Notes: a model not told the origin generated them from the sequence alone. A DNA stretch of 64,000 nt from Flavobacterium rivuli WB 3.3-2 = DSM 21788 (GCF_000378485.1 NZ_KB899967.1:558001-622000); one strand, 5' to 3'. Counted from the stretch's first letter, positions 55,224 to 64,000 are shown. A program made the numbers and translations.

Positions 55224-55343
55224 CTAATTATATGTTTATTTTCATGTATGGGAAATCTATAATTTTTCAATGTTAAATTTTTCAATCATTTCCCTGTAAC
55301 TTTATTATGTATTTACCGACTAATCCTTAAAACACCTTAAATT

Positions 55344-56975
55344 ATGAAACTATCTTTAGCCATTATCCCTCTGGTTATTCTTGCGTTCTTTTTTGCATAT
55401 TTTGGTATGCCTGTAATTAATTATGGGTTTATACAGCTGCCTATTATGCTTTTGCTGCTTATACTGGCGGCCATAATACTTACAATAAATATAGAGCAGG
55501 TGGGTGCTAAAACTAAAGTGCACCTTACAAAACTTCACCGCCCTCTTTTTATAGCATTTGCGGTTGTATTAGCATATACTATACTTGCGCCTTTGTTTAC
55601 AACCCTGCCTTTGTTCAGGAACGAATCGTACCGAAACATGATAGGTAAAGTGCATACCGGCGAAAAGATAACAAACCATATTGCTCCAATTGCACTGGAC
55701 CGTATTCGTGTGGTAGACGAGCCCCTGGCTACATTGCTAGGCGAAAAAATATTAGGATCTGACCAGGGACTTGGCAGCAAAAGCGAACTGGGCGAGTTTT
55801 TTATACAAAAGGTTAATAACGAACTGTACTGGGTGGCTCCGTTATTGCATTCCGGCTTTTTTAAATGGCTTAACAATAAAGAAGGTACCGAAGGTTATGT
55901 TATGGTAAGCGCCACTAACGAGCGCGATGTAAGGCTTGTGCAAAATATAAATGGCAAAGACCTTAAAATAAAGTACCAGCCGGGTGCATACTTTGGCAGC
56001 GATATAGAACGTCACCTGTATTTTAACGGTTATGAATCTACCGGTCTTGCCGACTACAATTTTGAGATTGACGAGAAAGGCCACCCGTACTGGGTTGTAA
56101 CCAAATTTAAAAAAAGGATAGGTTTTGCAGGTAACGATGCTGTGGGTGTTGTTACAGTAGATGCCCAAACCGGAGTTATTAGAGAGTATGGTATTAATAA
56201 TGTACCTGCCTGGATAGACCGTGTGCAACCTATATCGTTCATCTTAGACCAGCTTAGTGACTGGGGTGAGTATGTGCATGGCTACTGGAACTTTAGTAAT
56301 GAAGATAAACTTATGATTACCGAAGACCTTACGCTTGTTTATGGCGAGGATAACCGCTCGTACTGGTATACAGGGGTATCGAGCGTAGGTAAAGAAGAGT
56401 CGGCTGTTGGTTTTATGCTGGTAGATACCCGTACTAAAGAGGCTACTATGTACAACCAGAGCGGTGCTACAGAGTATGCTGCACAAAGTTCGGCAGAAGG
56501 TAAGGTTCAGGAAAAAGGGTATAAGGCATCCCTGCCAATACCATACAATATTAATAACATCCCTACTTATGTTATGACGCTTAAAGATGGTGGAGGGCTC
56601 GTAAAAATGTATGCCATGGTAGCCATAGGCGACTATACTATTGTGGGTGTGGGTAACACCATGCGCGAAACATTAATGTCTTACAAAAATGTGTTTAATA
56701 TGGCCGGTAACCGCATTAACCCCGATGCTCAGGCAAACCGTAAAGCTATAAAAGCGGTAGTAACACGCATACAAAGCGATATTAAAAACGGCAACAGTTT
56801 TTATTACTTTACTGTAAACACATCGCCTAAAATATTTGTAGGCTCATCTCAGTTATCTAATGAATTACCGGTAACCATTGTGGGCGACAGTATTAACATA
56901 TCTTTCGACCTTGATAAGGAAGATGTAATAGATGTTTCTACATTTGATAACCTGAAATTGGGTGCAGGGAAATAA
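55344..56975 (+). CDS. Large membrane-anchored protein of unknown function
   Basis: A 543-residue protein with two or three N-terminal hydrophobic segments (about residues 4-24, 28-48, 70-88) and a large soluble C-terminal domain of about 440 residues. The middle has VGVVTVDAQTGVIREYGIN, a DxxTGxIxxY turn reminiscent of PepSY domains, and a similar VGFMLVDTRTKEATMYNQ later. I do not recognise the family. It is divergent from the two-component operon, with about 270 bp between. Confidence 0.65.
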   Translation: MKLSLAIIPLVILAFFFAYFGMPVINYGFIQLPIMLLLLILAAIILTINIEQVGAKTKVHLTKLHRPLFIAFAVVLAYTILAPLFTTLPLFRNESYRNMIGKVHTGEKITNHIAPIALDRIRVVDEPLATLLGEKILGSDQGLGSKSELGEFFIQKVNNELYWVAPLLHSGFFKWLNNKEGTEGYVMVSATNERDVRLVQNINGKDLKIKYQPGAYFGSDIERHLYFNGYESTGLADYNFEIDEKGHPYWVVTKFKKRIGFAGNDAVGVVTVDAQTGVIREYGINNVPAWIDRVQPISFILDQLSDWGEYVHGYWNFSNEDKLMITEDLTLVYGEDNRSYWYTGVSSVGKEESAVGFMLVDTRTKEATMYNQSGATEYAAQSSAEGKVQEKGYKASLPIPYNINNIPTYVMTLKDGGGLVKMYAMVAIGDYTIVGVGNTMRETLMSYKNVFNMAGNRINPDAQANRKAIKAVVTRIQSDIKNGNSFYYFTVNTSPKIFVGSSQLSNELPVTIVGDSINISFDLDKEDVIDVSTFDNLKLGAGK

Positions 56976-57001
56976 TCATTTTTAACAACGCACCCAAATA
57001 A

Positions 57002-57046
57002 CCCAGGGCGATGCCCTGGGCTAATATATTTGACCCTTTCAGGGTC
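57002..57046. repeat. REP-like palindrome pair upstream of the transposase fragment
   Basis: CCCAGGGC-GAT-GCCCTGGG (57002-57020), then CTAATATATTT, then GACCCT-TTC-AGGGTC (57032-57046). This order (large palindrome, AT linker, small palindrome) is that of REP units next to RAYT transposases. Confidence 0.7.
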
Positions 57047-57059
57047 GTTAGATACAGGG

Positions 57060-57140
57060 CACAAGACATTTAAAGAAGAATATGCGTCTATACTGAAAAA
57101 ATATAACGCTGAATATGACGAACGTTACGTTTGGGATTAG
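57060..57140 (+). pseudogene. C-terminal remnant of an IS200-like REP-associated tyrosine transposase (RAYT)
   Basis: A 26-codon fragment ending TAG 57138-57140: HKTFKEEYASILKKYNAEYD followed by ERYVWD. This matches the last helix of Bacteroidota Y1 (IS200/REP-type) transposases, which end in a similar E-Y-D-E-R-Y. Nothing of the HuH or catalytic Tyr region is present; the frame runs directly into the palindromes upstream. Confidence 0.7.
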
Positions 57141-57182
57141 CCAGCGTAAGTGAGATGACACTGAAAGAGTCGCACACAATAG

Positions 57183-57201
57183 CGTACGGCATCGCCCTAC
57201 G
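57183..57201. repeat. REP-like palindrome CGTACGGC-ATC-GCCCTACG
   Basis: Imperfect 8-bp inverted repeat (one mismatch) with ATC spacer, 43 bp after the transposase fragment, same class as 55205 and 57002. Confidence 0.6.
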
Positions 57202-57244
57202 AAACACAATGACCCAATTATAATATCGCATAACAAAAAAACCT

Positions 57245-57252
57245 TATTTTTG
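57245..57252 (+). promoter_or_regulatory. -7 box TATTTTTG
   Basis: Consensus box 31 bp before fabD; no clear -33. Confidence 0.45.
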
Positions 57253-57283
57253 TAGCTGCAAAACAAACTACAAACAAAACGAG

Positions 57284-58159
57284 ATGAAAGCATACGTATT
57301 TCCGGGCCAGGGAGCCCAGTTTACCGGAATGGGCAAAGAGCTGTATGACAGCAACCCACTGGCTAAAGAACTTTTTGAAAAAGCAAACGACATCCTGGGT
57401 TTCAGGATTACCGATATAATGTTTGAAGGTACTGCCGAGCAGTTAAAACAAACCAATGTTACACAGCCGGCTGTATTTTTACATTCGGTTATACTTGCAA
57501 AAACACTGGGCGACAGCTTTACACCAGATATGGTTGCCGGCCACTCGTTAGGCGAATTCAGCGCGCTGGTTGCTGCCGGGGCATTAACTTTTGAAGATGG
57601 ACTTAAACTGGTTGCGCAACGTGCCGCCGCTATGCAAAAAGCCTGCGAAATTACCCCGAGCACCATGGCTGCCGTATTAGGCCTTGAAGATAAAATTGTA
57701 GAAGATGTTTGCGCTACTATAGATGGTGTTGTGGTTGCGGCAAACTACAACTGCCCGGGCCAGCTGGTAATATCCGGCGAAACAAAGGCTGTTGAAGCTG
57801 CCTGCGAAGCTATGAAAGCTGCCGGTGCTAAAAGGGCACTTATACTGCCTGTGGGAGGAGCATTCCACTCTCCTATGATGGAGCCTGCGCGCGAAGAACT
57901 TGCTGCAGCTATTGAGCAAACTTCATTTACTAACCCGGTTTGCCCGGTGTACCAAAATGTACCTGCTACTGCGGTAACCGATGCCGAAGAAATAAAACGT
58001 AACCTTATAATACAGCTAACCGCTCCTGTAAAATGGACACAGAGTGTACAAAACATGATTGCCGACGGCGCTACCCTGTTTACCGAAGTTGGCCCGGGTA
58101 ATGTATTGCAGGGCTTGGTTAAAAAGATAAACAAAGAAGCTGAAACGGCAGCGGCATAA
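57284..58159 (+). CDS. fabD: Malonyl-CoA:ACP transacylase
   Basis: Transfers malonyl from CoA to acyl carrier protein for fatty acid synthesis. The 291-residue protein has FPGQGAQFTGMG at the N-terminus, the nucleophile Ser88 in GHSLGEFSAL and the catalytic His195 in GGAFHSPMM. Size and motifs are standard. It stands alone, after a repeat-filled gap of 308 bp. Confidence 0.96.
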   Translation: MKAYVFPGQGAQFTGMGKELYDSNPLAKELFEKANDILGFRITDIMFEGTAEQLKQTNVTQPAVFLHSVILAKTLGDSFTPDMVAGHSLGEFSALVAAGALTFEDGLKLVAQRAAAMQKACEITPSTMAAVLGLEDKIVEDVCATIDGVVVAANYNCPGQLVISGETKAVEAACEAMKAAGAKRALILPVGGAFHSPMMEPAREELAAAIEQTSFTNPVCPVYQNVPATAVTDAEEIKRNLIIQLTAPVKWTQSVQNMIADGATLFTEVGPGNVLQGLVKKINKEAETAAA

Positions 58160-58242
58160 ATAGTACTCAGTGTTCAGTCGCAGTTAGCAATTACAGCCTG
58201 ATGATTCCAGATTGTCGATCGTGACGATTAGATGTATAATTC

Positions 58243-58275
58243 AATCCCCAACACCGTTTGATGTTGGGGATTTTG
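58243..58275 (+). terminator. Terminator of fabD
   Basis: AATCCCCAACA and TGTTGGGGATT flank CCGTTTGA and lead into TTTT. Confidence 0.85.
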
Positions 58276-58304
58276 TATATTTGGCTCAATGCAATTGTCT
58301 CATC

Positions 58305-58490
58305 ATGAAAACCAAAAACTTCATACTTACCATAGTAGCATTCTTTTTAATAACGTTTATAATAGTGTTTTTAATAAGGATAAATAACGACCATAAAGAA
58401 TGCGGAGAAACCACCACCTACGGTAAAAACAGCAAGGGTAACACAGTAATAAGCAAAAAACATATCTGTAAAGAAAAATTCTGTTTTTAA
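58305..58490 (+). CDS. Small single-helix protein of unknown function
   Basis: A 61-residue frame from ATG 58305 with an N-terminal hydrophobic helix (MKTKNFILTIVAFFLITFII) and a Cys-containing tail (ECGETTT, HICKEKFCF). An upstream in-frame start at 58212 would run through the fabD terminator. The hydrophobic start followed by a polar tail supports a real exported or membrane peptide, but no family is recognised. Confidence 0.5.
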   Translation: MKTKNFILTIVAFFLITFIIVFLIRINNDHKECGETTTYGKNSKGNTVISKKHICKEKFCF

Positions 58491-58571
58491 TAAGTACCAA
58501 TTAAATAACATGGCATAACGCAACCTTTACGATTTATAATACTCTATTTATAAATCACCAACCTCCCCGCT

Positions 58572-59534
58572 ATGTTAAAAAAAATATTCTGGCTGCTTCC
58601 TGTAATATTGTGCTTAACATCCTGTGCTACAATTTTAGCCGGGAAAGAATATAATGTAAAGTTATATTCTAATACCCCTGATGCTAAAGCTAAAGTAAAC
58701 GACAGTATATACATCCTGCCTGCTACAGTAACCGTATTGCGTTCTAACAAAGAACTACCTGTTGCATTGATCACAAATTCGGCAACTATAAATATACTAT
58801 TGCAGCCCAGGGTTAACCCTTACTTTATTTATGGCAATTTACCTTTAGGCCTTTTAGGATACCCAATAGACCTTACCAACAATAAACGATTTTATTATGG
58901 AAGGGAAATCCTGCTCGACGATATTAATATTAATAACGACAGCCTGCAGGTACGCGAAAAGATTGATTATTTTAAGCGTGATTTCCCTACACATAAAGGG
59001 CAAATAAACATTATAGCCTCTATACCTTATGCCAATGGTTTCTACTTACAGCCTCACAAGGAGTCTGCTAAATCTTCTTTTGGGTTTTTAGGATTTTCCA
59101 TTGGTGCCGAATATTTTTATAAAGACACTCAGTCGCTGAAATTTACAGCCGGAAGCAGTATCGATTTTGAATTTCCGTTTCCTGTACCGTTAGACCATTT
59201 TGACCCTTACGAAACGGCATCGGCAACAAATTTTACACTGACTAACAACCACAAAATTGGCCGCTTTACCCTTGGTTACGGACTTAACTATGCCATTTAC
59301 AAATGGAGGATTATAAACCCGGACCATACTTTTCCTGTTTACGGACCTCAATCGAGAACACGAAACAGCCATGCTTATGGGTTAAGCTTTAATGCGTACC
59401 ACCAGTTTAGCAAGTCGGTATTTTTAGGTGTGGTATATAACCCTACGTTTGTAAACAGTTTTCCTGTTACACAATTTAAATACCAGCACACTCTTAGCTT
59501 AGATTTACAATTTAAATTTACCCTGCATAAATAG
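58572..59534 (+). CDS. Outer-membrane-like lipoprotein of unknown function
   Basis: A 320-residue protein with a lipoprotein signal (MLKKIFWLLPVILCLTSC). A PEGA-like stretch (YNVKLYSNTPDAKAKVNDS) comes next, and the C-terminal half has repeated amphipathic strands (FGFLGFSIGAEYFY, GRFTLGYGLNYAIYKW, LGVVYNPTFVN) suggestive of a small outer-membrane beta-barrel ending FKFTLHK. I do not recognise the family. It is followed by a strong terminator. Confidence 0.65.
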   Translation: MLKKIFWLLPVILCLTSCATILAGKEYNVKLYSNTPDAKAKVNDSIYILPATVTVLRSNKELPVALITNSATINILLQPRVNPYFIYGNLPLGLLGYPIDLTNNKRFYYGREILLDDININNDSLQVREKIDYFKRDFPTHKGQINIIASIPYANGFYLQPHKESAKSSFGFLGFSIGAEYFYKDTQSLKFTAGSSIDFEFPFPVPLDHFDPYETASATNFTLTNNHKIGRFTLGYGLNYAIYKWRIINPDHTFPVYGPQSRTRNSHAYGLSFNAYHQFSKSVFLGVVYNPTFVNSFPVTQFKYQHTLSLDLQFKFTLHK

Positions 59535-59543
59535 CAGCGCAAA

Positions 59544-59587
59544 TAACAAGAAATCCCAAGCCGTTTTGGCTTGGGATTTCTTGTTAT
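59544..59587. terminator. Strong hairpin terminator
   Basis: TAACAAGAAATCCCAAGCC and GGCTTGGGATTTCTTGTTA pair perfectly around GTTTT. Confidence 0.92.
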
Positions 59588-59591
59588 TTAT

Positions 59592-59640
59592 ATGAGATTC
59601 TTCGGCTTCGTTGCACTCGCTCAGAATGACACTCTCATAC
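59592..59640. repeat. Dispersed repeat (GAGATTCTTCG...AATGACA)
   Basis: TGAGATTCTTCGGCTTCG ... CAGAATGACACTCTCA has short inverted ends and resembles the patches at 4640 and 48480. Confidence 0.45.
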
Positions 59641-59672
59641 TAAAACTGAACACCGCGACTGATCACTGAATA

Positions 59673-60689
59673 CTATTTACTCCTCACCTTCTGTTCCCAT
59701 TTCCAGGCAGAGGCAAGTGCATCTTCTAACGATAATTCGGCTTTCCAGCCCAACACATCATTAGCTTTAGTAGTATCGGCATACGCTTCGGTAACGTCGC
59801 CCTCCCTCTTAGGGACAATTTTATAGTTAAGCTGTTTTCCACTTGCCGCTTCAAATGCTTTTATCACTTCAAGAACCGATTTACCTTTACCGGTACCCAG
59901 GTTAAACACCTCAACTTTATCGGCGTTTTTGCTTTCTGTAAGGCGTTTAAGTGCCGTAACATGCGCTTTGGCAAGGTCTACCACATGAATGTAATCGCGC
60001 ACGCAGGTACCATCGGGCGTTGGGTAATCATCACCAAAAACAGATAGTTGCTCGCGCAGGCCTATAGCAGTTTGTGTAATAAATGGCACAAGGTTTTGCG
60101 GTACGCCAAGCGGTAGTTCGCCAATATTAACCGATGGGTGCGCCCCAACCGGGTTAAAATAGCGCAATAATATAGCTTTTATGTTGCTAACATTAACCAC
60201 ATCGCGAATGATCTCCTCGCCTATCTGCTTTGTGTTTCCGTAAGGAGACATAGCGGGTTGTATAGGGCTATTTTCAGAAATCGGCATTTTCTCCGCCTGC
60301 CCGTACACGGTGCAAGACGAGCTGAATATAAAATTGGCTGCATCTTTTTTCTGTAATTCCTGAAGGATATACACTAATGCACCAAGATTGTTTTCATAAT
60401 ATAACAATGGGTTCTGTACACTCTCCCCTACCGCCTTAGAGGCAGCAAAATGGATAACTCCCGATACGTCTTCATGCTTTTTAAAGAACGACTGCACCGC
60501 AGTTTTATCACGCAAATCTATTTTTTCAAACTCCGGTTTAGTTCCGGTTATAGCCTCTATCCCTTCTAAAACTTCTACAGATGAGTTAGAGAGATCGTCT
60601 ATAACTACTACTTCAAAACCCTCGTTCTGAAGTTCTACAACTGTGTGCGACCCTATAAAACCCAGTCCGCCGGTTACTAATATTTTCAT
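59673..60689 (-). CDS. galE: UDP-glucose 4-epimerase
   Basis: Interconverts UDP-glucose and UDP-galactose. The 338-residue short-chain dehydrogenase has the GGLGFIGSHT NAD loop, the SSSCTVYG segment (catalytic Ser/Thr), the YGNTK catalytic Tyr-Lys pair and RYFNPVGAHPS. It is upstream of no gene on its strand; a DegT aminotransferase gene lies 82 bp before it. Together they suggest surface sugar synthesis. Confidence 0.95.
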   Translation of the reverse strand: MKILVTGGLGFIGSHTVVELQNEGFEVVVIDDLSNSSVEVLEGIEAITGTKPEFEKIDLRDKTAVQSFFKKHEDVSGVIHFAASKAVGESVQNPLLYYENNLGALVYILQELQKKDAANFIFSSSCTVYGQAEKMPISENSPIQPAMSPYGNTKQIGEEIIRDVVNVSNIKAILLRYFNPVGAHPSVNIGELPLGVPQNLVPFITQTAIGLREQLSVFGDDYPTPDGTCVRDYIHVVDLAKAHVTALKRLTESKNADKVEVFNLGTGKGKSVLEVIKAFEAASGKQLNYKIVPKREGDVTEAYADTTKANDVLGWKAELSLEDALASAWKWEQKVRSK

Positions 60690-60771
60690 TTTATAACTTA
60701 TGATTGATTAGCTAAGAAAACGCTTAAGCTAAACGTTTATTATTTGTAGTACTAAAATACTTACAAACAAT

Positions 60772-61905
60772 CTACTTGTTTAAAAACTCTAAAATACTGC
60801 CTGTTATAAAATCAATTTGTTCGTCGTCAAGCTCAGTATGCATCGGTAAAGAAATCACTTCCTTAACCAACTGGTTGGTTATCGGAAAATCTTCTTCATT
60901 GTAGCGTGCATCCGCATACGCTTTCTGGCTGTGTAATGGTATTGGATAATATATGGCACAAGGTATGCCCTTATCCAGCAGGTGCTGCATAAGCGCATCT
61001 CTGTCGGCATCAAGTATCCTTAACGTATACTGGTGAAAAACATGGCTATCTGTCGTACCGGTAACAACCGGGGTAACAACTTTAGCATGGTTAGCTAAAG
61101 CTGCGCTGTATTTATTGGCCGTTGCAAGCCTTGCTGCATTATAGGTATCCAGCAAAGGTAGTTTAGCATTAAGAACCGCTGCCTGCAGGCTGTCTAACCT
61201 GGAGTTTACACCTACCACATCATGGTGGTAACGCACATACATACCGTGGTTAACAATACCTCTTAAAGCATGGGCAAGATCATCGTCATTAGTAAAAATA
61301 GCGCCGCCATCGCCATAAGCACCAAGGTTTTTAGACGGAAAGAACGACGTAGATGCAACATGGCCCATTACTCCTGCCTTCTTTTTAGTACCGTTGGCAA
61401 AAGTATAATCGGCACCTATAGCCTGGGCGTTATCTTCAATAACATACAAGTTGTGCTCTTTGGCTACAGCCAAAATTTCTTCCATATTAGCTACCTGCCC
61501 AAAAAGGTGTACAGGTACAATAGCTTTGGTTTTTGGGGTAATTGCTTTTTTTATAGCATCTACAGATATGTTAAACGTATCTGCATCTACATCTACAAGT
61601 ACCGGTGTAAGTTGCAATAATGCTATTACCTCTACCGTAGCAGCAAAAGTAAAATCGGCAGTAATTACCTCATCGCCAGGCTGCAGGCCGAGGCCCATCA
61701 TGGCTATTTGTAAAGCATCGGTACCATTGGCACACGGTATAACATGTTTTACGCCAAGATACTGCTCAAGGTCTTTCTGGAATTTATGAACCTGAGGCCC
61801 ATTAATATATGCTGTGTTATCTAATACTTCCTGTATAGAAGCATTTACGGTTTCTTTTATCTGATCATATTGCCCCTTAAGGTCAACCATCTGTATTTTT
61901 CTCAT
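60772..61905 (-). CDS. DegT/DnrJ/EryC1/StrS family sugar aminotransferase
   Basis: A 377-residue PLP enzyme that aminates keto-sugars in nucleotide-sugar pathways. Motifs: PCANGTDALQIAMMGLG, the HLFGQVANMEEI and VIEDNAQAIGADY stretch, and the cofactor Lys in SFFPSKNLGAYGDGGAIF. Close relatives are annotated as FdtB/WecE/QdtB-type; the sugar is not known. It lies upstream of galE (82 bp) on the same strand. Confidence 0.9.
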   Translation of the reverse strand: MRKIQMVDLKGQYDQIKETVNASIQEVLDNTAYINGPQVHKFQKDLEQYLGVKHVIPCANGTDALQIAMMGLGLQPGDEVITADFTFAATVEVIALLQLTPVLVDVDADTFNISVDAIKKAITPKTKAIVPVHLFGQVANMEEILAVAKEHNLYVIEDNAQAIGADYTFANGTKKKAGVMGHVASTSFFPSKNLGAYGDGGAIFTNDDDLAHALRGIVNHGMYVRYHHDVVGVNSRLDSLQAAVLNAKLPLLDTYNAARLATANKYSAALANHAKVVTPVVTGTTDSHVFHQYTLRILDADRDALMQHLLDKGIPCAIYYPIPLHSQKAYADARYNEEDFPITNQLVKEVISLPMHTELDDEQIDFITGSILEFLNK

Positions 61906-62077
61906 ATCTTACATCCCTTACCGTTAGTTGCCAGGGGAAAAAATTTAAGTTATTAATGAGTACAAAAATAATTAACTTTAATGAGTAATTGCCTTATAAA
62001 ATACTTTTTTAAAGCACCTGATATAAAACAGTAATACAGCCTGAACGACCTCCATGCATTGCTAAAAAAAATAACCG

Positions 62078-62085
62078 TAATTTTG
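62078..62085 (+). promoter_or_regulatory. -7 box TAATTTTG
   Basis: Consensus box 18 bp before waaA, with TTG at 62059-62061 (16-bp spacing). Confidence 0.5.
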
Positions 62086-62103
62086 CCTTTATAAACCCGC
62101 GTT

Positions 62104-63348
62104 ATGTTTTTTATATACAGCCTGCTTACCCATATTGCCCGTTTTGTGCTAAACATTATAGCTCTTTTTAGCCCTAAGATAAAGTTGTTTGTACAGGGCC
62201 GTAAAAACGTATTTACAACGCTGGCGCAACAAATAAACCCACAGGATAAAACCATCTGGTTTCATGCGGCATCGTTAGGCGAATATGAGCAGGGGTTGCC
62301 TATCATGGAGAAGGTTAGAGCCCTATACCCCAACCATAAAATTGTACTTACCTTTTTTTCGCCGTCAGGTTATGAGGTACGTAAGAATACCAGGGCTGCC
62401 GATGTTACCGTGTATTTACCTTTAGATACATTGGCTAATGCCAAAAAATTCATGCATCTGGTGCATCCTGATATGGCTTTTTTTATTAAGTATGAGTTTT
62501 GGCCCAATTACCTTAACGAGCTTAAAAAGGCTAATGTACCCACTTATCTCGTTTCGGGGTTATTCAGGCCTAACCAGGCTTTCTTTAAGTGGTATGGTGG
62601 TTTTTACCGCGAGGCATTTAAGGCATTCAGCCACTTTTTTGTACAATACGATAACTCTAAGCAACTGCTCAATAAAATAGGGTTTACTAATGTTACCGTA
62701 AGCGGCGACACCCGTTACGACCGTGTAAGCGAAATACTGGAACGCGACAATAACCTGCCTTTTATAGAAGAATTTATTAACGGCAATGTTACTGTAGTTT
62801 TAGGCAGTTCGTGGCCAAAGGACGAAAACCTTATGTTCGATTTTATAAATTCGGCAGTTAATGTAAAATTCATTATTGCACCCCATACGCTTGGCGAAGA
62901 CCATATAAACGACATTAATAAAAACATACACAGGCAAACAGTCTTATTTACCGAAAAAGATGGTAAGAACCTTGCCGAATATGATGTAATCATCATCAAC
63001 ACAATAGGTATTTTGGGCAAGATTTACAGCTATGCCGATGTTGCTTACGTGGGCGGAGGCTTTGGCACTGCAGGCCTGCATAATATACTGGAACCTGCTG
63101 CCTTTGGTGTACCCGTAATCATTGGGCCTAACCATAATAAGTTCCCGGAGGCGGTGGCATTGGTACAAATGGGTGGCGTTATTGCCGTGAATGATAAAGC
63201 CGAAATGGAAGATGCACTGTCATCACTTATTTATAACGATGATTACCGTTGGGAGAAAGGCCATATAGCGGGCACTTTTGTGAGCATGAACCGTGGGGCA
63301 GTAAACACTATCATTAATTACATAACAAATGAGCACCCCACAGTTTAG
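62104..63348 (+). CDS. waaA: 3-deoxy-D-manno-octulosonic acid transferase
   Basis: Adds Kdo from CMP-Kdo to lipid A. The 414-residue protein has one N-terminal anchor helix and a GT-B fold: HAASLGEYEQGLPIMEKVR (conserved Glu), YEFWPNYLNEL, VLGSSWPKDE, APHTLGEDH, and YVGGGFGTAGLHNILEPAAF. It is convergent with nothing; a GNAT gene overlaps its last 20 bp. Confidence 0.95.
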   Translation: MFFIYSLLTHIARFVLNIIALFSPKIKLFVQGRKNVFTTLAQQINPQDKTIWFHAASLGEYEQGLPIMEKVRALYPNHKIVLTFFSPSGYEVRKNTRAADVTVYLPLDTLANAKKFMHLVHPDMAFFIKYEFWPNYLNELKKANVPTYLVSGLFRPNQAFFKWYGGFYREAFKAFSHFFVQYDNSKQLLNKIGFTNVTVSGDTRYDRVSEILERDNNLPFIEEFINGNVTVVLGSSWPKDENLMFDFINSAVNVKFIIAPHTLGEDHINDINKNIHRQTVLFTEKDGKNLAEYDVIIINTIGILGKIYSYADVAYVGGGFGTAGLHNILEPAAFGVPVIIGPNHNKFPEAVALVQMGGVIAVNDKAEMEDALSSLIYNDDYRWEKGHIAGTFVSMNRGAVNTIINYITNEHPTV

Positions 63349-63781
63349 ATCCTTTGAAAGCATTGATGCCTCCATTGTGGTAGCCATGATGGAAGCGTTT
63401 TATGCCATAGACAACTACCCTATGGATGTGGCAGTAGCCAAAGATTTGTTTTTGGAGTTTATTCACAATGAGTCGCTTGGCCGCGGGTGGACAATTGTGC
63501 TTGATGGCGAAGTTATGGGTTACTTTATCCTGACCTTCATTTTTAGTTTTGAGTATAAAGGGCGTATTGCTTTTCTGGACGAATTGTTTATTTCAGAAAA
63601 GGCGCGTGGCAAAGGACTCGGTAAACAAGCACTTGAATTTATGGCAAAACAGGCAAAGCTACTCTCTTTAAAAATTATTTACCTCGAAATAGAAAATCAT
63701 AATGAAGCTGCCAAAAAGCTTTACTTGTCTAAAGGTTTTGCAGTACATAACCGCGGTTTAATGAAGATGGTGGTGCAGTAA
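63329..63781 (+). CDS. GNAT family N-acetyltransferase
   Basis: A 150-residue acetyltransferase whose ATG overlaps the end of waaA by 20 bp (different frame), so it is likely cotranslated. The acetyl-CoA loop is KARGKGLGKQALEF (about residues 90-103), and the last helix has NEAAKKLYLSKGFAVH. Substrate unknown. Confidence 0.88.
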   Translation: MSTPQFRSFESIDASIVVAMMEAFYAIDNYPMDVAVAKDLFLEFIHNESLGRGWTIVLDGEVMGYFILTFIFSFEYKGRIAFLDELFISEKARGKGLGKQALEFMAKQAKLLSLKIIYLEIENHNEAAKKLYLSKGFAVHNRGLMKMVVQ

Positions 63782-63796
63782 GCATTTGTATTTACC

Positions 63797-64000
63797 TTAC
63801 CTCAACAACGAAAAGTGTCCTTTTATTTCGGGGGTTACTTCATCCAGTTTTACAATATACCAATAATCAGATGCCGGTAGCGGGCTGCCGTTTAAAGTTC
63901 CATCCCAAAAACGGTTTTGGCGGTTAAGGCTTATTATAAATTTGCCGTAACGGTCAAATATATCAATTGTAGCCTGTGGCAGCGATGGCATATCGGCCAG
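63797..64000 (-). CDS. T9SS type B sorting domain (C-terminal end of a surface protein, partial)
   Basis: The last 67 codons of a minus-strand gene that continues past the window edge. The end, ATIDIFDRYGKFI, FWDGTLNGSPLPASDYWYIV and a final KGHFSLLR, is the gliding-motility-associated C-terminal (type B) domain used by the type IX secretion system. Confidence 0.9.
   Translation of the reverse strand: MADMPSLPQATIDIFDRYGKFIISLNRQNRFWDGTLNGSPLPASDYWYIVKLDEVTPEIKGHFSLLR

Noticed and set aside
55071..55343. Promoter box CAAAAATA (minus-strand TATTTTTG) at 55089 for the response regulator.
   Set aside because: A possible -33 CAAA lies only 15 bp away, so the match is too weak to list.
57060..57140. 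Could the transposase tail be the end of an intact upstream gene?
   Set aside because: The frame runs straight into the palindromes and no catalytic region is present.

Overview
The window looks like part of a Flavobacteriaceae (Bacteroidota) chromosome, close to Flavobacterium. The evidence is an alternative complex III (act) operon fused to cytochrome c oxidase genes, type IX secretion sorting domains (one type A, one type B), TAnnTTTG -7 promoter boxes with TTG about 18-19 bp upstream, and AT-rich intergenic DNA with many strong hairpin terminators. Most genes are housekeeping. No rRNA, CRISPR array, prophage or intact insertion sequence was seen.

Layout. 1-6.1 kb: tip of a probable malic enzyme gene, a DUF885 lipoprotein, a zinc-ribbon membrane protein, a WG-repeat secreted protein, queG, ruvB and a small GNAT. 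6.1-9.6 kb: accessory patch with a long non-coding repeat element, an APC amino-acid permease, a broken small membrane gene, and the C-terminal end of an Rhs polymorphic toxin (frameshifted AHH nuclease) with its probable NTF2-fold immunity gene. 9.6-21.4 kb: one minus-strand respiratory operon, actABCDEF-coxBA, with a promoter at 21.4 kb and a terminator at 9.6 kb. 21.5-30.5 kb: SPOR protein, T9SS cargo, two M16 peptidases, rplU-rpmA, a deacetylase-like protein, two unknown secreted proteins and tRNA-Gly(TCC). 30.7-39.6 kb: GNAT, two convergent L,D-transpeptidases, gpmI, an AraC regulator, an HD protein, map, a GxxExxY gene between 42-bp inverted repeats, and a methyltransferase. 39.7-52.7 kb: large M16 protease, DUF5103, apaG, aminotransferase, desaturase, rsmG, pruA, purT, bestrophin. 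53-64 kb: a two-component system, a large unknown membrane protein, a REP/RAYT transposase remnant, fabD, lipoproteins, galE, a DegT aminotransferase, waaA, a GNAT and the end of a T9SS type B protein.

How genes work together. The act-cox operon encodes a quinol:cytochrome c oxidoreductase plus a CuA-containing terminal oxidase, probably one supercomplex. galE, the DegT aminotransferase and waaA belong to surface glycan/LPS synthesis. The L,D-transpeptidases act on peptidoglycan. The most unusual content is the decayed Rhs toxin-immunity locus, the inverted-repeat-bounded GxxExxY cassette with a gene-less relative at 45 kb, the REP palindromes around a transposase fragment at 57 kb, and a possible structured RNA at 31.3 kb.
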